A stretch of DNA of 64,000 nt from Methylobacterium aerolatum. GTDB taxonomy: Bacteria; Pseudomonadota; Alphaproteobacteria; Rhizobiales; Beijerinckiaceae. Every line of letters begins with the position of its first letter. The stretch's first letter is position 1. Shown here one piece after another: positions 54,398 through 63,167 of the stretch. The stretch covers positions 98,574 through 162,573 of the forward strand of contig NZ_BPQE01000015.1 of assembly GCF_022179085.1 (NCBI RefSeq), in the 5' to 3' direction. A program made the position numbers and the translations under genes. The notes under the pieces were generated by a model. It was not told the origin of the DNA and ran no database searches. It saw nothing but the letters and a program-made list of their open reading frames with translations.

Positions 54398-55222
54398 GGC
54401 CCTCTCCCCCAGGCGTCGGTTCCGATGCGGAACCCTGGCCCGGCGTGGATCGCCCCACCTTGATTCAGCTCAAGCCCACCACGCCGCCGACCGGCCATTG
54501 CCCAGGGCCGTCACCGCATCGGGGTGCCGTCTCGCGCACCCCTGGCCCTGATCACGCCCGAAGTCACGCCAAATCCACGCCCTCGGTCATTCCCCGGGAA
54601 ATCCAGGATGGATCGCTCCGCAGGGCGGGCCAACCCGTTGCGGGGGAGGGCGAATTTTCCCGATCGGAAGGGGAGGGGCGGAGACGGAGGGATTTGCCGC
54701 CGTGACCTGGAAACCATTGCGAAGATTAGGCTCTTTCGAGCGCTCGGTTTCAGTTCGTAGCGGGGGTTTTGGGGCACTCGTCAAAGGGGAGGCTTGAGCT
54801 TCTCAAGTCCCGCAGCGGCGGCGGAATGCGGGCGGGCGCCCCGTTCTTCAAACGCTGCCATCACTCCTTGCCTCGGGGCGCCGACCAAGCGAAAAAACAG
54901 GGAGCCTGAACGGCAAGGCGAAACCGATCTTCGGCTTTGCGCATGAGCCGACATCACTTCGCTGCCCGAAACCGGACGTTCAGCTTCGCGCTCATCCCGG
55001 TCATTCGTCGATACGCGCCGTTCGTCATACGAGTGGACATGGCCTGTAGCGGTGTGAGCGCCCTCCGGCGGGAGAAAATCGTCGCCGCGGAATGGCGATC
55101 AACGGAAACAATTGCCTTCGTCTCGCCGAAAGTTCGGCAACCAGTACTCTTGAAGATCATCGGCAAATTCAAGATACAAAGGCGACCGTTAATCTTCGAA
55201 CTGATCGCGAAAAGCCAGCGCC
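54398..55222. other. Long gene-poor gap before the sulfur island
   Basis: About 825 bases. The first part holds the FNR/FixK-like box of Usp 4. An open frame from 54937 reads MRMSRHHFAARNRTFSFALI onward, without the codon bias or any motif of its neighbours; it may be a decayed gene. From about 55080 the sequence becomes visibly less GC-rich (ATCTTCGAACTGATCGCGAA and similar) up to the MetQ-like start, as expected of a promoter region. I saw no SAM-II or other methionine riboswitch pattern. Confidence 0.45.
54460..54473. promoter_or_regulatory. FNR/FixK-like box 4
   Basis: TTGATTCAGCTCAA, 63 bases upstream of the Usp 4 start codon on the opposite strand. Same layout as boxes 2 and 3. Confidence 0.65.
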
Positions 55223-56023
55223 GTGCCTGTATCGACCCGTCGCGTCTTTCTGTCCGGCGCCCTTTCCTTGAGCATGGGATCGGCCCGTGCCGCCCCGGCG
55301 CCGTTGCGGGTCGTGGCGTCCTCGTTACCCCATGCCGAAATTCTGGACTTCGTGGCCGGGCAATTCGGCCCCGAGTTGCCGCTGAAGATCATCGAAATTT
55401 CCGGTGATCTCCGTCCGAATGCCCTGCTCCGTGACGGGGACGCCGACGCGAACTTCTTCCAACACGTGCCCTTCCTGCGATCGGAGGAGGCCTCGATGGG
55501 GATGCGCTTTGCCGTCGTCGCAGCAGTGCATATCGAGCCGCTGGGCTTGTACAGCCGCCGGGCCAAGTCCCTGGCGGATGTGCCGGCTGGCGGGATTGTT
55601 TCTCTTTCGAACAGCGTCTCCAACACGAGCCGCGGCCTCTTGCTGTTGCAGGCCAACGGGCTGATCCGGCTGCGTTCCACGGAACCCGGCGTCGACCTCA
55701 CCCTGGACGATGTGGTGGAGAACCCGAGGAAGTTCCGTTTCGTCGAGATCGCGCCCCCGCAATTGCCGCGCTCCCTCGATGACGTGGCGCTTGCGGTGAT
55801 CAACGGCAATTACGCGCTGGAAGGCGGGTTGGACCCCGCGCGGGATGCGCTGGCCCTCGAAAGGGCCGAGGGCAACCCGTATGCGAATGTCCTCGTCACG
55901 ACGGAGGGCCTGGCCAAGGACCCCCGCGTGTTGCGTCTTGCCGCCTTGCTGACTTCGGCCGAGGTCGCCGCCTTCATCCGCACCCGCTACCGCGGCTCGG
56001 TCATCCCCGTCCGCCCGATCTGA
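55223..56023 (+). CDS. MetQ/NlpA-family substrate-binding protein 1
   Basis: 266 residues with a GTG start. A Tat-like signal (STRRVFLSGALSLSMGSARA, about 4-23) precedes an NlpA lipoprotein-family binding domain: LRVVASSLPHAEILDFVAGQ, DADANFFQHVPFLRSEEA, VSLSNSVSNTSRGLLLLQAN and VINGNYALEGGLDPARDA. No lipobox cysteine is present, so it is probably soluble in the periplasm. It diverges strongly from the second MetQ-like protein 93 bases downstream and may bind a different, perhaps sulfur-containing, ligand. The membrane components follow. Confidence 0.85.
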   Translation: MPVSTRRVFLSGALSLSMGSARAAPAPLRVVASSLPHAEILDFVAGQFGPELPLKIIEISGDLRPNALLRDGDADANFFQHVPFLRSEEASMGMRFAVVAAVHIEPLGLYSRRAKSLADVPAGGIVSLSNSVSNTSRGLLLLQANGLIRLRSTEPGVDLTLDDVVENPRKFRFVEIAPPQLPRSLDDVALAVINGNYALEGGLDPARDALALERAEGNPYANVLVTTEGLAKDPRVLRLAALLTSAEVAAFIRTRYRGSVIPVRPI

Positions 56024-56116
56024 CCGGTGCCGGGTGGCCGAGGCCACTGTCTTCCCTCCCGACCTGACCACGCCGCCCCGGCCTTTCCCGCGGCGGCAGA
56101 CCGGAGCCTACCACCG

Positions 56117-56929
56117 ATGCGCTTCCTGAAGACCCTCGCCGTCGCCCTGCTCTGCACAGGTGCGCTGGCGGCCCACGGTCAGGCCGGGGCCGAGACCCTG
56201 AAGATCGGCACCGTGCCGGGCGCCTACAGCGACGCCATCACTGCGGTCGCCAAGGAGGCCAAGGATCAGGGCATCGACGTGAAGGTCATCGAGTTCAGCG
56301 ACTGGACGACGCCCAACGTCGCCCTCGATGCGGGCGACATCGACCTGAACTTCTATCAGCACCGGCCCTTCATGGAGAACGCCTCCAAGCAGAAGGGCTA
56401 CCGGTTCGACATCGTCGGAATTGGCATCCTGCAGAATATCGGGCTGTTCTCGCTCAAGCATAAGAGCTTCGACCAGATCCCGGTGGGCGGCAAGGTCGCC
56501 ATCGCCAACGATCCGGTCAATCAGGGACGTGGTCTGCTGCTGTTGCAGAAGGCCGGGCTCATCAAGCTGAAGGACGGCGTCGGCTTCCTCGGCACGGTCG
56601 ACGACATCACCGAGAACCCCAAGAAGCTGACATTCACCGAGGTCGAGGGCCCCCAACTCGTGCGGATCACCGGCGATGTCGACCTCGCCCAGGGCTACCC
56701 GCACTTCATCGTGGCGGCCGGGACCTTCGATCCGACGAGCGGGCTCATCTACTCCGGTATCGAGGACAAGCTGTTCGCGGTGAGCTTCGTCACCAAGGAG
56801 TCGCGTAAGGACGATCCGACGATCAAAAAATTCGTGCAGATCTTCCAGAACTCCGAGGCGGTCAAACAGCAGATTCACAAATCCTTCGCCGGGAGCGATA
56901 AGCTCTACCTGCTCGCATGGCAGAAGTGA
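56117..56929 (+). CDS. metQ: MetQ/NlpA-family substrate-binding protein 2
   Basis: 270 residues with a Sec signal peptide ([20 protein letters not shown], cleavage near QAGA) and a canonical MetQ fold: [60 protein letters not shown] and [20 protein letters not shown]. It captures methionine or related compounds for the MetNI transporter. No lipobox cysteine is seen, unlike enterobacterial MetQ. It is followed within two bases by the MetN start. Confidence 0.9.
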   Translation: MRFLKTLAVALLCTGALAAHGQAGAETLKIGTVPGAYSDAITAVAKEAKDQGIDVKVIEFSDWTTPNVALDAGDIDLNFYQHRPFMENASKQKGYRFDIVGIGILQNIGLFSLKHKSFDQIPVGGKVAIANDPVNQGRGLLLLQKAGLIKLKDGVGFLGTVDDITENPKKLTFTEVEGPQLVRITGDVDLAQGYPHFIVAAGTFDPTSGLIYSGIEDKLFAVSFVTKESRKDDPTIKKFVQIFQNSEAVKQQIHKSFAGSDKLYLLAWQK

Positions 56930-56931
56930 CG

Positions 56932-58065
56932 ATGGCCGGATTGGCTCTGGACAGTGTCGGCACCGCATCTCCAGCTGCATCGATCGCGGTCGGTGCTCAG
57001 GTGGCTCCCGTTGCCCATGCGGCCGTGGGTCCGCGGGGTACTGGAACAGTGCGGTTCGATCGCGTCTGCAAGACGTATCGTTCGGCAGCGGGCGAGGTTC
57101 GAGCCCTCGACGACGTGAGCCTCGACATCCCGTCCGGGGCGATCTTCGGCATCATCGGCCGCTCCGGCGCGGGGAAGAGCACGTTGCTCCGCACGGTCAA
57201 CCGGCTGGAGGAGCCCAGTTCCGGCCGGGTGCTCGTCGATGGCGGGCCCATTGCCGCCCTCGGCACGGATGGCCTCGTCGCCCTGCGCCGCCGCATCGGC
57301 ATGATCTTCCAGCACTTCAACCTGCTCTCGGCCAAGACCGTGCGGCAGAACGTAACCCTGCCGCTCACGGTGGCGGGCGTGGAGAAGCGAGAGATCGCCC
57401 GGCGGGTGGAGGAGGCGCTGCGCCTCGTCGGCCTGGAAGGCAAGGCGGAGACGTATCCGTCGCGCCTGTCCGGCGGCCAGAAGCAGCGGGTCGGCATCGC
57501 CCGTGCCCTGGTGAGCGATCCGGAGATCCTGCTCTGCGACGAGGCGACCTCGGCGCTGGATCCGGAGACCACCCTGTCGATCCTGGGCCTCCTGCGGGAC
57601 ATCAACCGGCGGCTCGGGCTCACCATCATCCTCATCACCCACGAGATGAGTGTGATCCGCGAGATCTGCACCGACGTCGTGGTGCTGGAGGCTGGGAAGG
57701 TCGCAGAAGCCGGGCCGGTCTGGCGGGTCTTCGGCGCACCGGAGCACCCGGCGACCCGGGCGCTGCTCGCGCCCCTCACCCGCGACGTGCCGGACGATCT
57801 GGCCGCGCGGCTGAGGCCGCATCCGGTACCGGGCGGGATGGCCGTCCTGCGGATCTCCTATTCCGGTGCGATGCCGCCCGACCTCTCGGCCCTCGTCGCG
57901 GCGACGGGCGGAGCGGTGAACCTCCTGCAGGCGGGCGTCGAGCGCATCCAGGGGCATGCGGTCGGCCGGATGCTCGTCGCCGTGGGGAGCACGGACGCGG
58001 AAGCCCGGTTGAGGGCCATCGGACTGGATGTCGAAGGGATCGGCTATGTCGCCGCAGATGATTGA
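56932..58065 (+). CDS. metN: MetN-type ABC transporter ATPase
   Basis: 377 residues. After an unusual ~38-residue N-terminal extension (Ala/Val/Pro-rich) comes the ABC domain: Walker [10 protein letters not shown] (~74-82), Q-loop [13 protein letters not shown], signature [16 protein letters not shown], Walker [14 protein letters not shown], and ITHEM with the switch His. A C-terminal NIL domain (~300-375; [20 protein letters not shown]) is the ligand-sensing regulatory part of methionine importers. An ATG five codons earlier overlaps metQ; the one used has AGAAG upstream. Powers the MetI permease. Confidence 0.93.
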   Translation: MAGLALDSVGTASPAASIAVGAQVAPVAHAAVGPRGTGTVRFDRVCKTYRSAAGEVRALDDVSLDIPSGAIFGIIGRSGAGKSTLLRTVNRLEEPSSGRVLVDGGPIAALGTDGLVALRRRIGMIFQHFNLLSAKTVRQNVTLPLTVAGVEKREIARRVEEALRLVGLEGKAETYPSRLSGGQKQRVGIARALVSDPEILLCDEATSALDPETTLSILGLLRDINRRLGLTIILITHEMSVIREICTDVVVLEAGKVAEAGPVWRVFGAPEHPATRALLAPLTRDVPDDLAARLRPHPVPGGMAVLRISYSGAMPPDLSALVAATGGAVNLLQAGVERIQGHAVGRMLVAVGSTDAEARLRAIGLDVEGIGYVAADD

Positions 58066-58699
58066 CCGCCTCTGGCAGGCGGCGTTCGACACGCTGTTCA
58101 TGGTCGGCGTCTCGGCGGGGATCGCGGTCCTCGCGGGCATCCCGCTGGCGCTGTTCCTCGTCACCTCCGGTCCCGGCGGCATCTTCCCCGCGCCGCGGGC
58201 CAACCGCCTCGTCGGCCTGGTCGTGAACGGCTTCCGGGCCGTCCCCTTCATCGTGCTGCTCGTGGCGCTGATCCCCTTCACCCGGCTCGTGGTCGGCACC
58301 ACGATCGGCGTCTGGGCGGCCATCGTCCCGCTTGCGGTGAGCGCCACGCCGTTCTTCGCGCGGATCGCCGAGGTATCCCTGCGGGAAGTCGATCCCGGCC
58401 TCATCGAGGCGGCGCAATCCATCGGATGCCGCCGCCGCCACATCCTGCTCCACGTCCTGTTGCCGGAGGCCCTGCCGGGCATCGTCGGCGGCTTCACCAT
58501 CACCGTCGTCTCGATGATCGGCGCCTCGGCGGTGGCCGGAGCTGTCGGTGCGGGTGGGCTCGGCGACGTGGCGATCCGCTACGGCTACCAGCGCTTCGAC
58601 ACCACCGTCATGTCGGTGGTGATCGCGATCCTGATCGTCCTCGTCTGCCTCGTGCAGTTCACGGGCGACACCGTGGTGCGGAGGCTGCGCGCGCGATGA
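58046..58699 (+). CDS. metI: MetI-type ABC transporter permease
   Basis: 217 residues with five membrane helices. Conserved: LPLVV-type region replaced by [20 protein letters not shown], and the ABC-contact loop [20 protein letters not shown] followed by [20 protein letters not shown]. It begins 20 bases inside the 3' end of metN, and its stop overlaps the next start (ATGA), so the operon is tightly coupled. Methionine or an organosulfur compound is the expected cargo. Confidence 0.93.
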   Translation: MSPQMIDRLWQAAFDTLFMVGVSAGIAVLAGIPLALFLVTSGPGGIFPAPRANRLVGLVVNGFRAVPFIVLLVALIPFTRLVVGTTIGVWAAIVPLAVSATPFFARIAEVSLREVDPGLIEAAQSIGCRRRHILLHVLLPEALPGIVGGFTITVVSMIGASAVAGAVGAGGLGDVAIRYGYQRFDTTVMSVVIAILIVLVCLVQFTGDTVVRRLRAR

Positions 58700-60072
58700 C
58701 GTCCCCCCGAAAGCAGATCCGGCTGAACGCGTTCAACATGAACTGCGTCGGCCACATCAATCACGGCCTGTGGACCCATCCGCGCGACCGCTCCGGCGAG
58801 TACAACACGCTGCGCTACTGGACCGATCAGGCGAAGCTCTTGGAACGCGGCCTGTTCGACGGACTGTTCATCGCCGACATCCTCGGCGTCTACGACATCT
58901 ATGGCGGCGGCATCGACGTGACGGCGCGGGAAGCCGTGCAGTTGCCGGTGAACGACCCGACGCTCATCGTCCCGGCCATGGCGGCGGTGACGGAGCATCT
59001 CGGCTTCGGCATCACGCTCAACGTCTTCGCGGAGGCGCCCTACACCTTCGCCCGGCGGATCTCGACGCTGGACCACCTCACCGGCGGCCGGGTCGGCTGG
59101 AACATCGTCACCGGCTATCTGGAGAGCGCCCATCGCGGGCGGGGCGAGGCGCTTCCCGCCCATGACCGGCGCTATGACTATGCCGACGAGTATCTGGAGG
59201 TGCTCTACAAGCTCTGGGAGGGAAGCTGGGACGACGATGCCGTCCGCCGCGACCGCGAGGCGCGGGTGTTCAGCGATCCGGACAAGATCCGCTCCATCTC
59301 CCACCGTGGCGAGTTCCTGGCGGTCGACGGCTATCACCTCTGCGAGCCTTCGCCCCAGCGGACGCCCGTCCTGTATCAGGCGGGCGCCTCCGGGCGGGGC
59401 CGGGCCTTCGCCGGGCGCCATGCCGAGTGCGTGTTCATCTCGGCGCGGGACAAGCCCTCCGCCCGCGAGGCCGTCCGCGCGATCCGCGCCGAGGCGGTTG
59501 CCGCCGGGCGAGATCCGCAGGACGTGAAGGTGTTCATCGGCATCGCCGCCATCCCCGGCCGCACCCGCGCCGAGGCCGAGGACAAGCGCGATCAGTACCT
59601 GCGCTACGCCAGTGCCGAGGCGGGGCTGGCGCACTTCTCCGCCTCCACCGGCATCGATTTCGCCCGCTACGGTCTCGACGAGGCGATCCCCTACGCGCCG
59701 GGCAACGCGATCCAGTCCGCCACGGCGGCGGCCGCGAAGCGGGGGCTCACCAAGCGCGACCTGCTGGCGGAGATGGGCCTGGGCGGGCGTTACGCCGTGC
59801 TCACCGGCGACGCGACCTCCATCGCGGACGAGCTTCAATCCTGGGTCGAGGAAGGGGAGGTGGATGGGTTCAATCTCAGCCGCATCGTCGTCCCGGAGAG
59901 CTTTTCGGACTTCATCGACCTCGTGATCCCCGCGCTTCAGGACCGGGGCCTGTACAAGACCGCCTACGCGCCCGGCTCCCTGCGCGGGAAGCTCTTCGGC
60001 GAGGGAAATCGCCTTCCCGCCCGCCATGCCGCCAACGCATTCCGGCATGCGGACCGGCCCGTTCCAGCGTGA
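58696..60072 (+). CDS. NtaA/SnaA/DszA-type FMNH2-dependent monooxygenase
   Basis: 458 residues, bacterial luciferase-like barrel. Family marks: QIRLNAFNMNCVGHINHGLW near the start, LLERGLFDGLFIADILGVYD, TLDHLTGGRVGWNIVTGYLE and HRGEFLAVDGYHLCEPSPQR. Members oxidise nitrilotriacetate, pristinamycin or dibenzothiophene sulfone, or cleave other C-S or C-N bonds, with reduced flavin from a partner reductase (not seen here). The start overlaps the metI stop by ATGA. The coupling to a MetNIQ-type importer suggests that the imported compound is its substrate, probably organosulfur (inference). Confidence 0.9.
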   Translation: MTSPRKQIRLNAFNMNCVGHINHGLWTHPRDRSGEYNTLRYWTDQAKLLERGLFDGLFIADILGVYDIYGGGIDVTAREAVQLPVNDPTLIVPAMAAVTEHLGFGITLNVFAEAPYTFARRISTLDHLTGGRVGWNIVTGYLESAHRGRGEALPAHDRRYDYADEYLEVLYKLWEGSWDDDAVRRDREARVFSDPDKIRSISHRGEFLAVDGYHLCEPSPQRTPVLYQAGASGRGRAFAGRHAECVFISARDKPSAREAVRAIRAEAVAAGRDPQDVKVFIGIAAIPGRTRAEAEDKRDQYLRYASAEAGLAHFSASTGIDFARYGLDEAIPYAPGNAIQSATAAAAKRGLTKRDLLAEMGLGGRYAVLTGDATSIADELQSWVEEGEVDGFNLSRIVVPESFSDFIDLVIPALQDRGLYKTAYAPGSLRGKLFGEGNRLPARHAANAFRHADRPVPA

Positions 60073-60549
60073 CAGGCGAAATCGTCTCTCGGACCGCCAG
60101 GTGCGGAAAAGACTCGCACCGGATCGGACGCAACAAGAGTTTCTAATGCTTTTGACTGCGGTTCGAATGGCGTCGTAAATATCCGCAGCTGATCGCTCAA
60201 TGTATTTTCAAAAATATTTACGTCGGACAAGGTTTCGGTCCGGCGACCTGAACTGCTCGCGAGCGTTTTCGGTTGAGCATGCGTCACATCGCTGTGTCGT
60301 CTTTGCGAGCGTCAGTGAAGCAATCCAGGGATCCGCCACTTCCGGTACCGTCCCGCTGCCCTGGATTGCTTCGCTTCGCTCGCAATGAGGGGTAGCAAGA
60401 GTGAACCAGTATTCTCGGAAAATGCTGTAGCCGCCGCAGATTTTACCAGGGCGATCGCCTTACCCGCCTTCCTTACCCCCCGGATGCGGCAGGCTCCGAC
60501 GGCGGCACAGCCCCCACAGTCATCGATTGCACCCAAAGGAGCCTTTGCC
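60073..60549. other. Gap with promoter-like AT-rich inverted repeat and palindromic repeat
   Basis: About 477 bases. TTGACT (60152-60157), 18 bases, then TAAATA (60176-60181) forms a promoter candidate pointing to ssuA. CGTAAATAT (60174-60182) and ATATTTACG (60214-60222) are a perfect 9-bp inverted repeat in a striking AT-rich patch and overlap the -10, so they could be an operator. Repeat copy 7 lies at 60297-60390. No gene is seen. Confidence 0.4.
60297..60390. repeat. Palindromic intergenic repeat, copy 7 (CCCTGGATTGCTTCGC family)
   Basis: Left arm CGTCTTTGCGAGCGTCAGTG + AAGCAATCCAGGG, right arm CCCTGGATTGC + TTCGCTTCGCTCGCAATGAG; centre ATCCGCCACTTCCGGTACCG nearly equals the centre of copy 3. 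Confidence 0.85.
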
Positions 60550-61509
60550 GTGATCACGACCAGACGCCGCGCCGCCTCCCTTCTCGGATTCCTGGCTCTG
60601 GGCCTCTCCCTCGGGGCGGGTGCCCTGGCGCAGAGCGCTCCGAAGGAATTGAGGATCGGCTATCAAAAGGTCGGCCTCGTCGTCGTCGCCCGTCAGCAGG
60701 GACTGATCGAGAAGCAACTGGCATCGCAGGGCGTGGCCGTGCGCTGGGTCGAGTTCCAGGCGGGGCCGCCCCTGCTGGAAGCACTGAACGCGGGCGGCAT
60801 CGATTTCGGCTATACCGGGGACGCCCCGCCCATCTTCTCCCAGGCGGCGGGGGGCAACCTCGTCTATGTCGGCGCGGCGGCACCGACCCGCGACGGCGAG
60901 GCCATCTTGGTCAAGGCGACGTCGCCGATCCGGTCGGTGGCCGACCTGAAGGGCAAGACCGTCGCCGTGGGGCGCGGGACGAGCAGCCATAACCTCCTCA
61001 TCGCCGCCCTGGAGAAGGCGGGACTGAGCTTCTCCGACATCAAGCCGGCTTACCTGCTGCCCTCCGATGCCGGCTCGGCCTTCGCAAACGATAGCGTCGA
61101 CGCCTGGGTGATCTGGGATCCCTATCTCGCCCTGGCGCAATCGCGCGGCGAGACGCGCGTGCTCGCGACCACCGGGCAGACCCACGACGTCTCGTCCTTC
61201 TTTCTCGCCAACCGGACCTTCGCGGAGAAGAATCCCGGCCTCATCGCCGGCGCCCTGTCGGGCCTGACCGAGGCAGCGGGCTGGGCGCGGACGCATCGCG
61301 ACGAGGTCGCGCAGTCACTCGCCGCCGTCACGGGTGTTCCCTACCCCGTCCAGAAGGTCGCCGCCGACCGGACGGAGTTCGCCGTCCGCCCGCTCTCGGA
61401 CGAGATCCTGACCGCCCAGCAGACCACCGCCGACCGGTTCTTCCGGCTCGGCTTGATCCCCCGCCCCATCAAGGTGCGGGACATCGTGTGGTCCCCGCCG
61501 AGGACCTGA
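60550..61509 (+). CDS. ssuA: SsuA-type aliphatic sulfonate-binding protein
   Basis: 319 residues with a GTG start (AAAGGAG eight bases upstream) and a Tat-like signal (TTRRRAASLLGFLALGLSLG, ending ALAQ). The SsuA/TauA fold is clear: LRIGYQKVGLVVVARQQGLI, FGYTGDAPPIFSQAAGGNLV, GKTVAVGRGTSSHNLLIAAL and SVDAWVIWDPYLALAQS. It captures alkanesulfonates or sulfate esters in the periplasm. No ssuB or ssuC is in the window, so it must work with a distant transporter or with another one. tauD follows 52 bases downstream. Confidence 0.9.
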   Translation: MITTRRRAASLLGFLALGLSLGAGALAQSAPKELRIGYQKVGLVVVARQQGLIEKQLASQGVAVRWVEFQAGPPLLEALNAGGIDFGYTGDAPPIFSQAAGGNLVYVGAAAPTRDGEAILVKATSPIRSVADLKGKTVAVGRGTSSHNLLIAALEKAGLSFSDIKPAYLLPSDAGSAFANDSVDAWVIWDPYLALAQSRGETRVLATTGQTHDVSSFFLANRTFAEKNPGLIAGALSGLTEAAGWARTHRDEVAQSLAAVTGVPYPVQKVAADRTEFAVRPLSDEILTAQQTTADRFFRLGLIPRPIKVRDIVWSPPRT

Positions 61510-61561
61510 GGGCAGCTTCGACAATCCAACCCCCGCCAACCCCCGCAGAGGAGTCTTCTCG

Positions 61562-62479
61562 ATGAGTGCCGTCCTCCATTCGCTCCACCCCGCCGCGCCC
61601 GCCCTGGACATCCGCCGCGTCGCCGGGCGCATCGGCGCGGAGATCCGCGGCGTCGCGCTCTCCGGCGACCTCGACGCCGCGACGGTCGCGGCGATCCGGC
61701 AGGCGCTTGTTCGGCACAAGGTGGTCTTCTTCCGCGACCAGACCCTGGACGAGGCCGGTCACGAAGCCTTCGGGCGGCTGCTCGGCGATCTCGTCCCGCA
61801 CCCGACCGTGCCCTCCCTCGACGGCACGGCGGGCACCCTCGACATCGACGGCAGCCGGGGCGAGCGTGCCAGCTCCTGGCACACCGACGTGACCTTTGTG
61901 CCGAACTATCCGGCGATCTCGATCCTCCGCGCGGTGACGCTTCCGGCCTATGGCGGCGATACGCTCTGGGCCAACACGGAAGCCGCCTATGCCGAATTGC
62001 CGGAGGCCCTGCGCGACCTCGCCGACCGGCTCTGGGCCGTGCACTCGAACGTCTACGACTATGTCGGCGGGCGCGTGACCGTGTCCGATGCCGGACGGCG
62101 GCGGTACGACGAGGTGTTCACCCGCACCGTCTACGAGACCGAGCACCCCTTGGTTCATGTCCACCCGGAAAGCGGCGAGCGCTCGCTGATCGTCGGACAT
62201 TTCATCCAGAGGATCCTCGGCCTGACGACCTCGGATTCGCAGCACCTGCTCGCGATCTTCCACGATCACGCCACGCGGCCCGAGAACACCGTCCGATGGT
62301 CCTGGCGGCAGGGGGACGTGGCGATCTGGGACAACCGGGCGACGGTCCACCGCGCCGTGGACGACTATGACGACGAACCGCGCGTGGTGCGGCGCGTGAC
62401 GATCCAGGGCGTCGCACCGGTCAGCACGGACGGGCGCCGCAGCCGGGCCCGGGAGACGCAGGCGGGCAAGGCTGCCTGA
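61562..62479 (+). CDS. tauD: TauD-type alpha-ketoglutarate-dependent dioxygenase
   Basis: 305 residues. It uses Fe(II), O2 and 2-oxoglutarate to hydroxylate the carbon next to sulfur, releasing sulfite from taurine or related sulfonates and sulfate esters (the TauD/AtsK group). The metal triad is intact: His107 and Asp109 in SSWHTDVTF and the distal His in ATVHRAVDDY (~262), with the 2-oxoglutarate Arg in VVRRVTIQG. LTTSDSQHLLAIFHDHATRP resembles alkylsulfatase members, so AtsK-like sulfatase activity is possible. Co-transcribed with ssuA. Confidence 0.93.
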   Translation: MSAVLHSLHPAAPALDIRRVAGRIGAEIRGVALSGDLDAATVAAIRQALVRHKVVFFRDQTLDEAGHEAFGRLLGDLVPHPTVPSLDGTAGTLDIDGSRGERASSWHTDVTFVPNYPAISILRAVTLPAYGGDTLWANTEAAYAELPEALRDLADRLWAVHSNVYDYVGGRVTVSDAGRRRYDEVFTRTVYETEHPLVHVHPESGERSLIVGHFIQRILGLTTSDSQHLLAIFHDHATRPENTVRWSWRQGDVAIWDNRATVHRAVDDYDDEPRVVRRVTIQGVAPVSTDGRRSRARETQAGKAA

Positions 62480-62624
62480 GACGCCGCTCCGCCGCGAGGG
62501 TTCAGCAAGGACGCAATCATGCAGCCGCGGCGGGCCTGGCTCGCCGCGGCTTTGCTGTAATCGCAATCACGCCGAGAGAGGGCACGGCGTCGGCGCGGAC
62601 CCTTCGGCCCACACCGGCCGACAC

Positions 62625-63167
62625 TCAGGGCTTCACATCCGGCCTCGGGTCCGGGACGAAGCCGTCGCGGTTCGGCATCCGGACGGCCGCGAGCGAGTGC
62701 GCATCGAACACGGCGTCCTCGGGCGCGAGCCCGTTCAGGTGCAGGACGTAGCCCGAGACGGCGTAGACGTCGTCGTCGCTGAGCGATTGCGGGGCGTTCA
62801 TCGGCATCGCCCGGCGGATGTAGTCGAACAGCGTCGGCGCGTAGGGCCAGAAGCTACCGACAGTCTTGATCGGCTTCGCGGAGGCGAGCGTGCCCTGTCC
62901 GCCCGCGAGCCGCTCGCCCGTGCCGCCTTCACCCCGGCTGCCGTGGCAGGAGGCGCATTGGGCCTCGAACACCGCGCGGCCATGGGCGACGCTGCCGTGG
63001 CCCGGCGGAAGCTTCCGGCCGTCCCGGTCGATGTCGATGTTCCAGGCGGCGATCTCGGCCTCCGTCGCCGGGCGGCCGATTCCGAAGCGCTCCGCGCCGT
63101 GAGCCGCGCCGCCGATGCCGAACGCGCAGAACGCGGCGGCGAGCGCCCGGACGTTACGCGTAGCCAT
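62625..63167 (-). CDS. soxD: SoxD-like cytochrome c (single-haem form)
   Basis: 180 residues with a signal peptide (1-~24, ending AAHGA). One c-haem motif, CASCHGSRGEGGTGERLAGG, sits near residue 72, with the distal Met expected in IRRAMPMNAPQSLSDDDVYA. The text FGIGRPATEAEIAAWNIDID matches SoxD N-termini. SoxD of Paracoccus is about twice as long with two haems; this form keeps only the first domain. It accepts electrons from SoxC in sulfur oxidation in the periplasm. Its start overlaps the soxC end by 14 bases. Confidence 0.85.
   Translation of the reverse strand: MATRNVRALAAAFCAFGIGGAAHGAERFGIGRPATEAEIAAWNIDIDRDGRKLPPGHGSVAHGRAVFEAQCASCHGSRGEGGTGERLAGGQGTLASAKPIKTVGSFWPYAPTLFDYIRRAMPMNAPQSLSDDDVYAVSGYVLHLNGLAPEDAVFDAHSLAAVRMPNRDGFVPDPRPDVKP

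Noticed and set aside
55080-55222. SAM-II or other methionine riboswitch ahead of the MetQ-like operon
   Set aside because: I looked for the short SAM-II pseudoknot pattern and found no matching paired segments.
54937-55407. 156-codon open frame before the MetQ-like gene
   Set aside because: Overlaps the start of the well-supported MetQ-like gene in another frame, and lacks motifs or neighbour-like codon use; kept only as a possible remnant.
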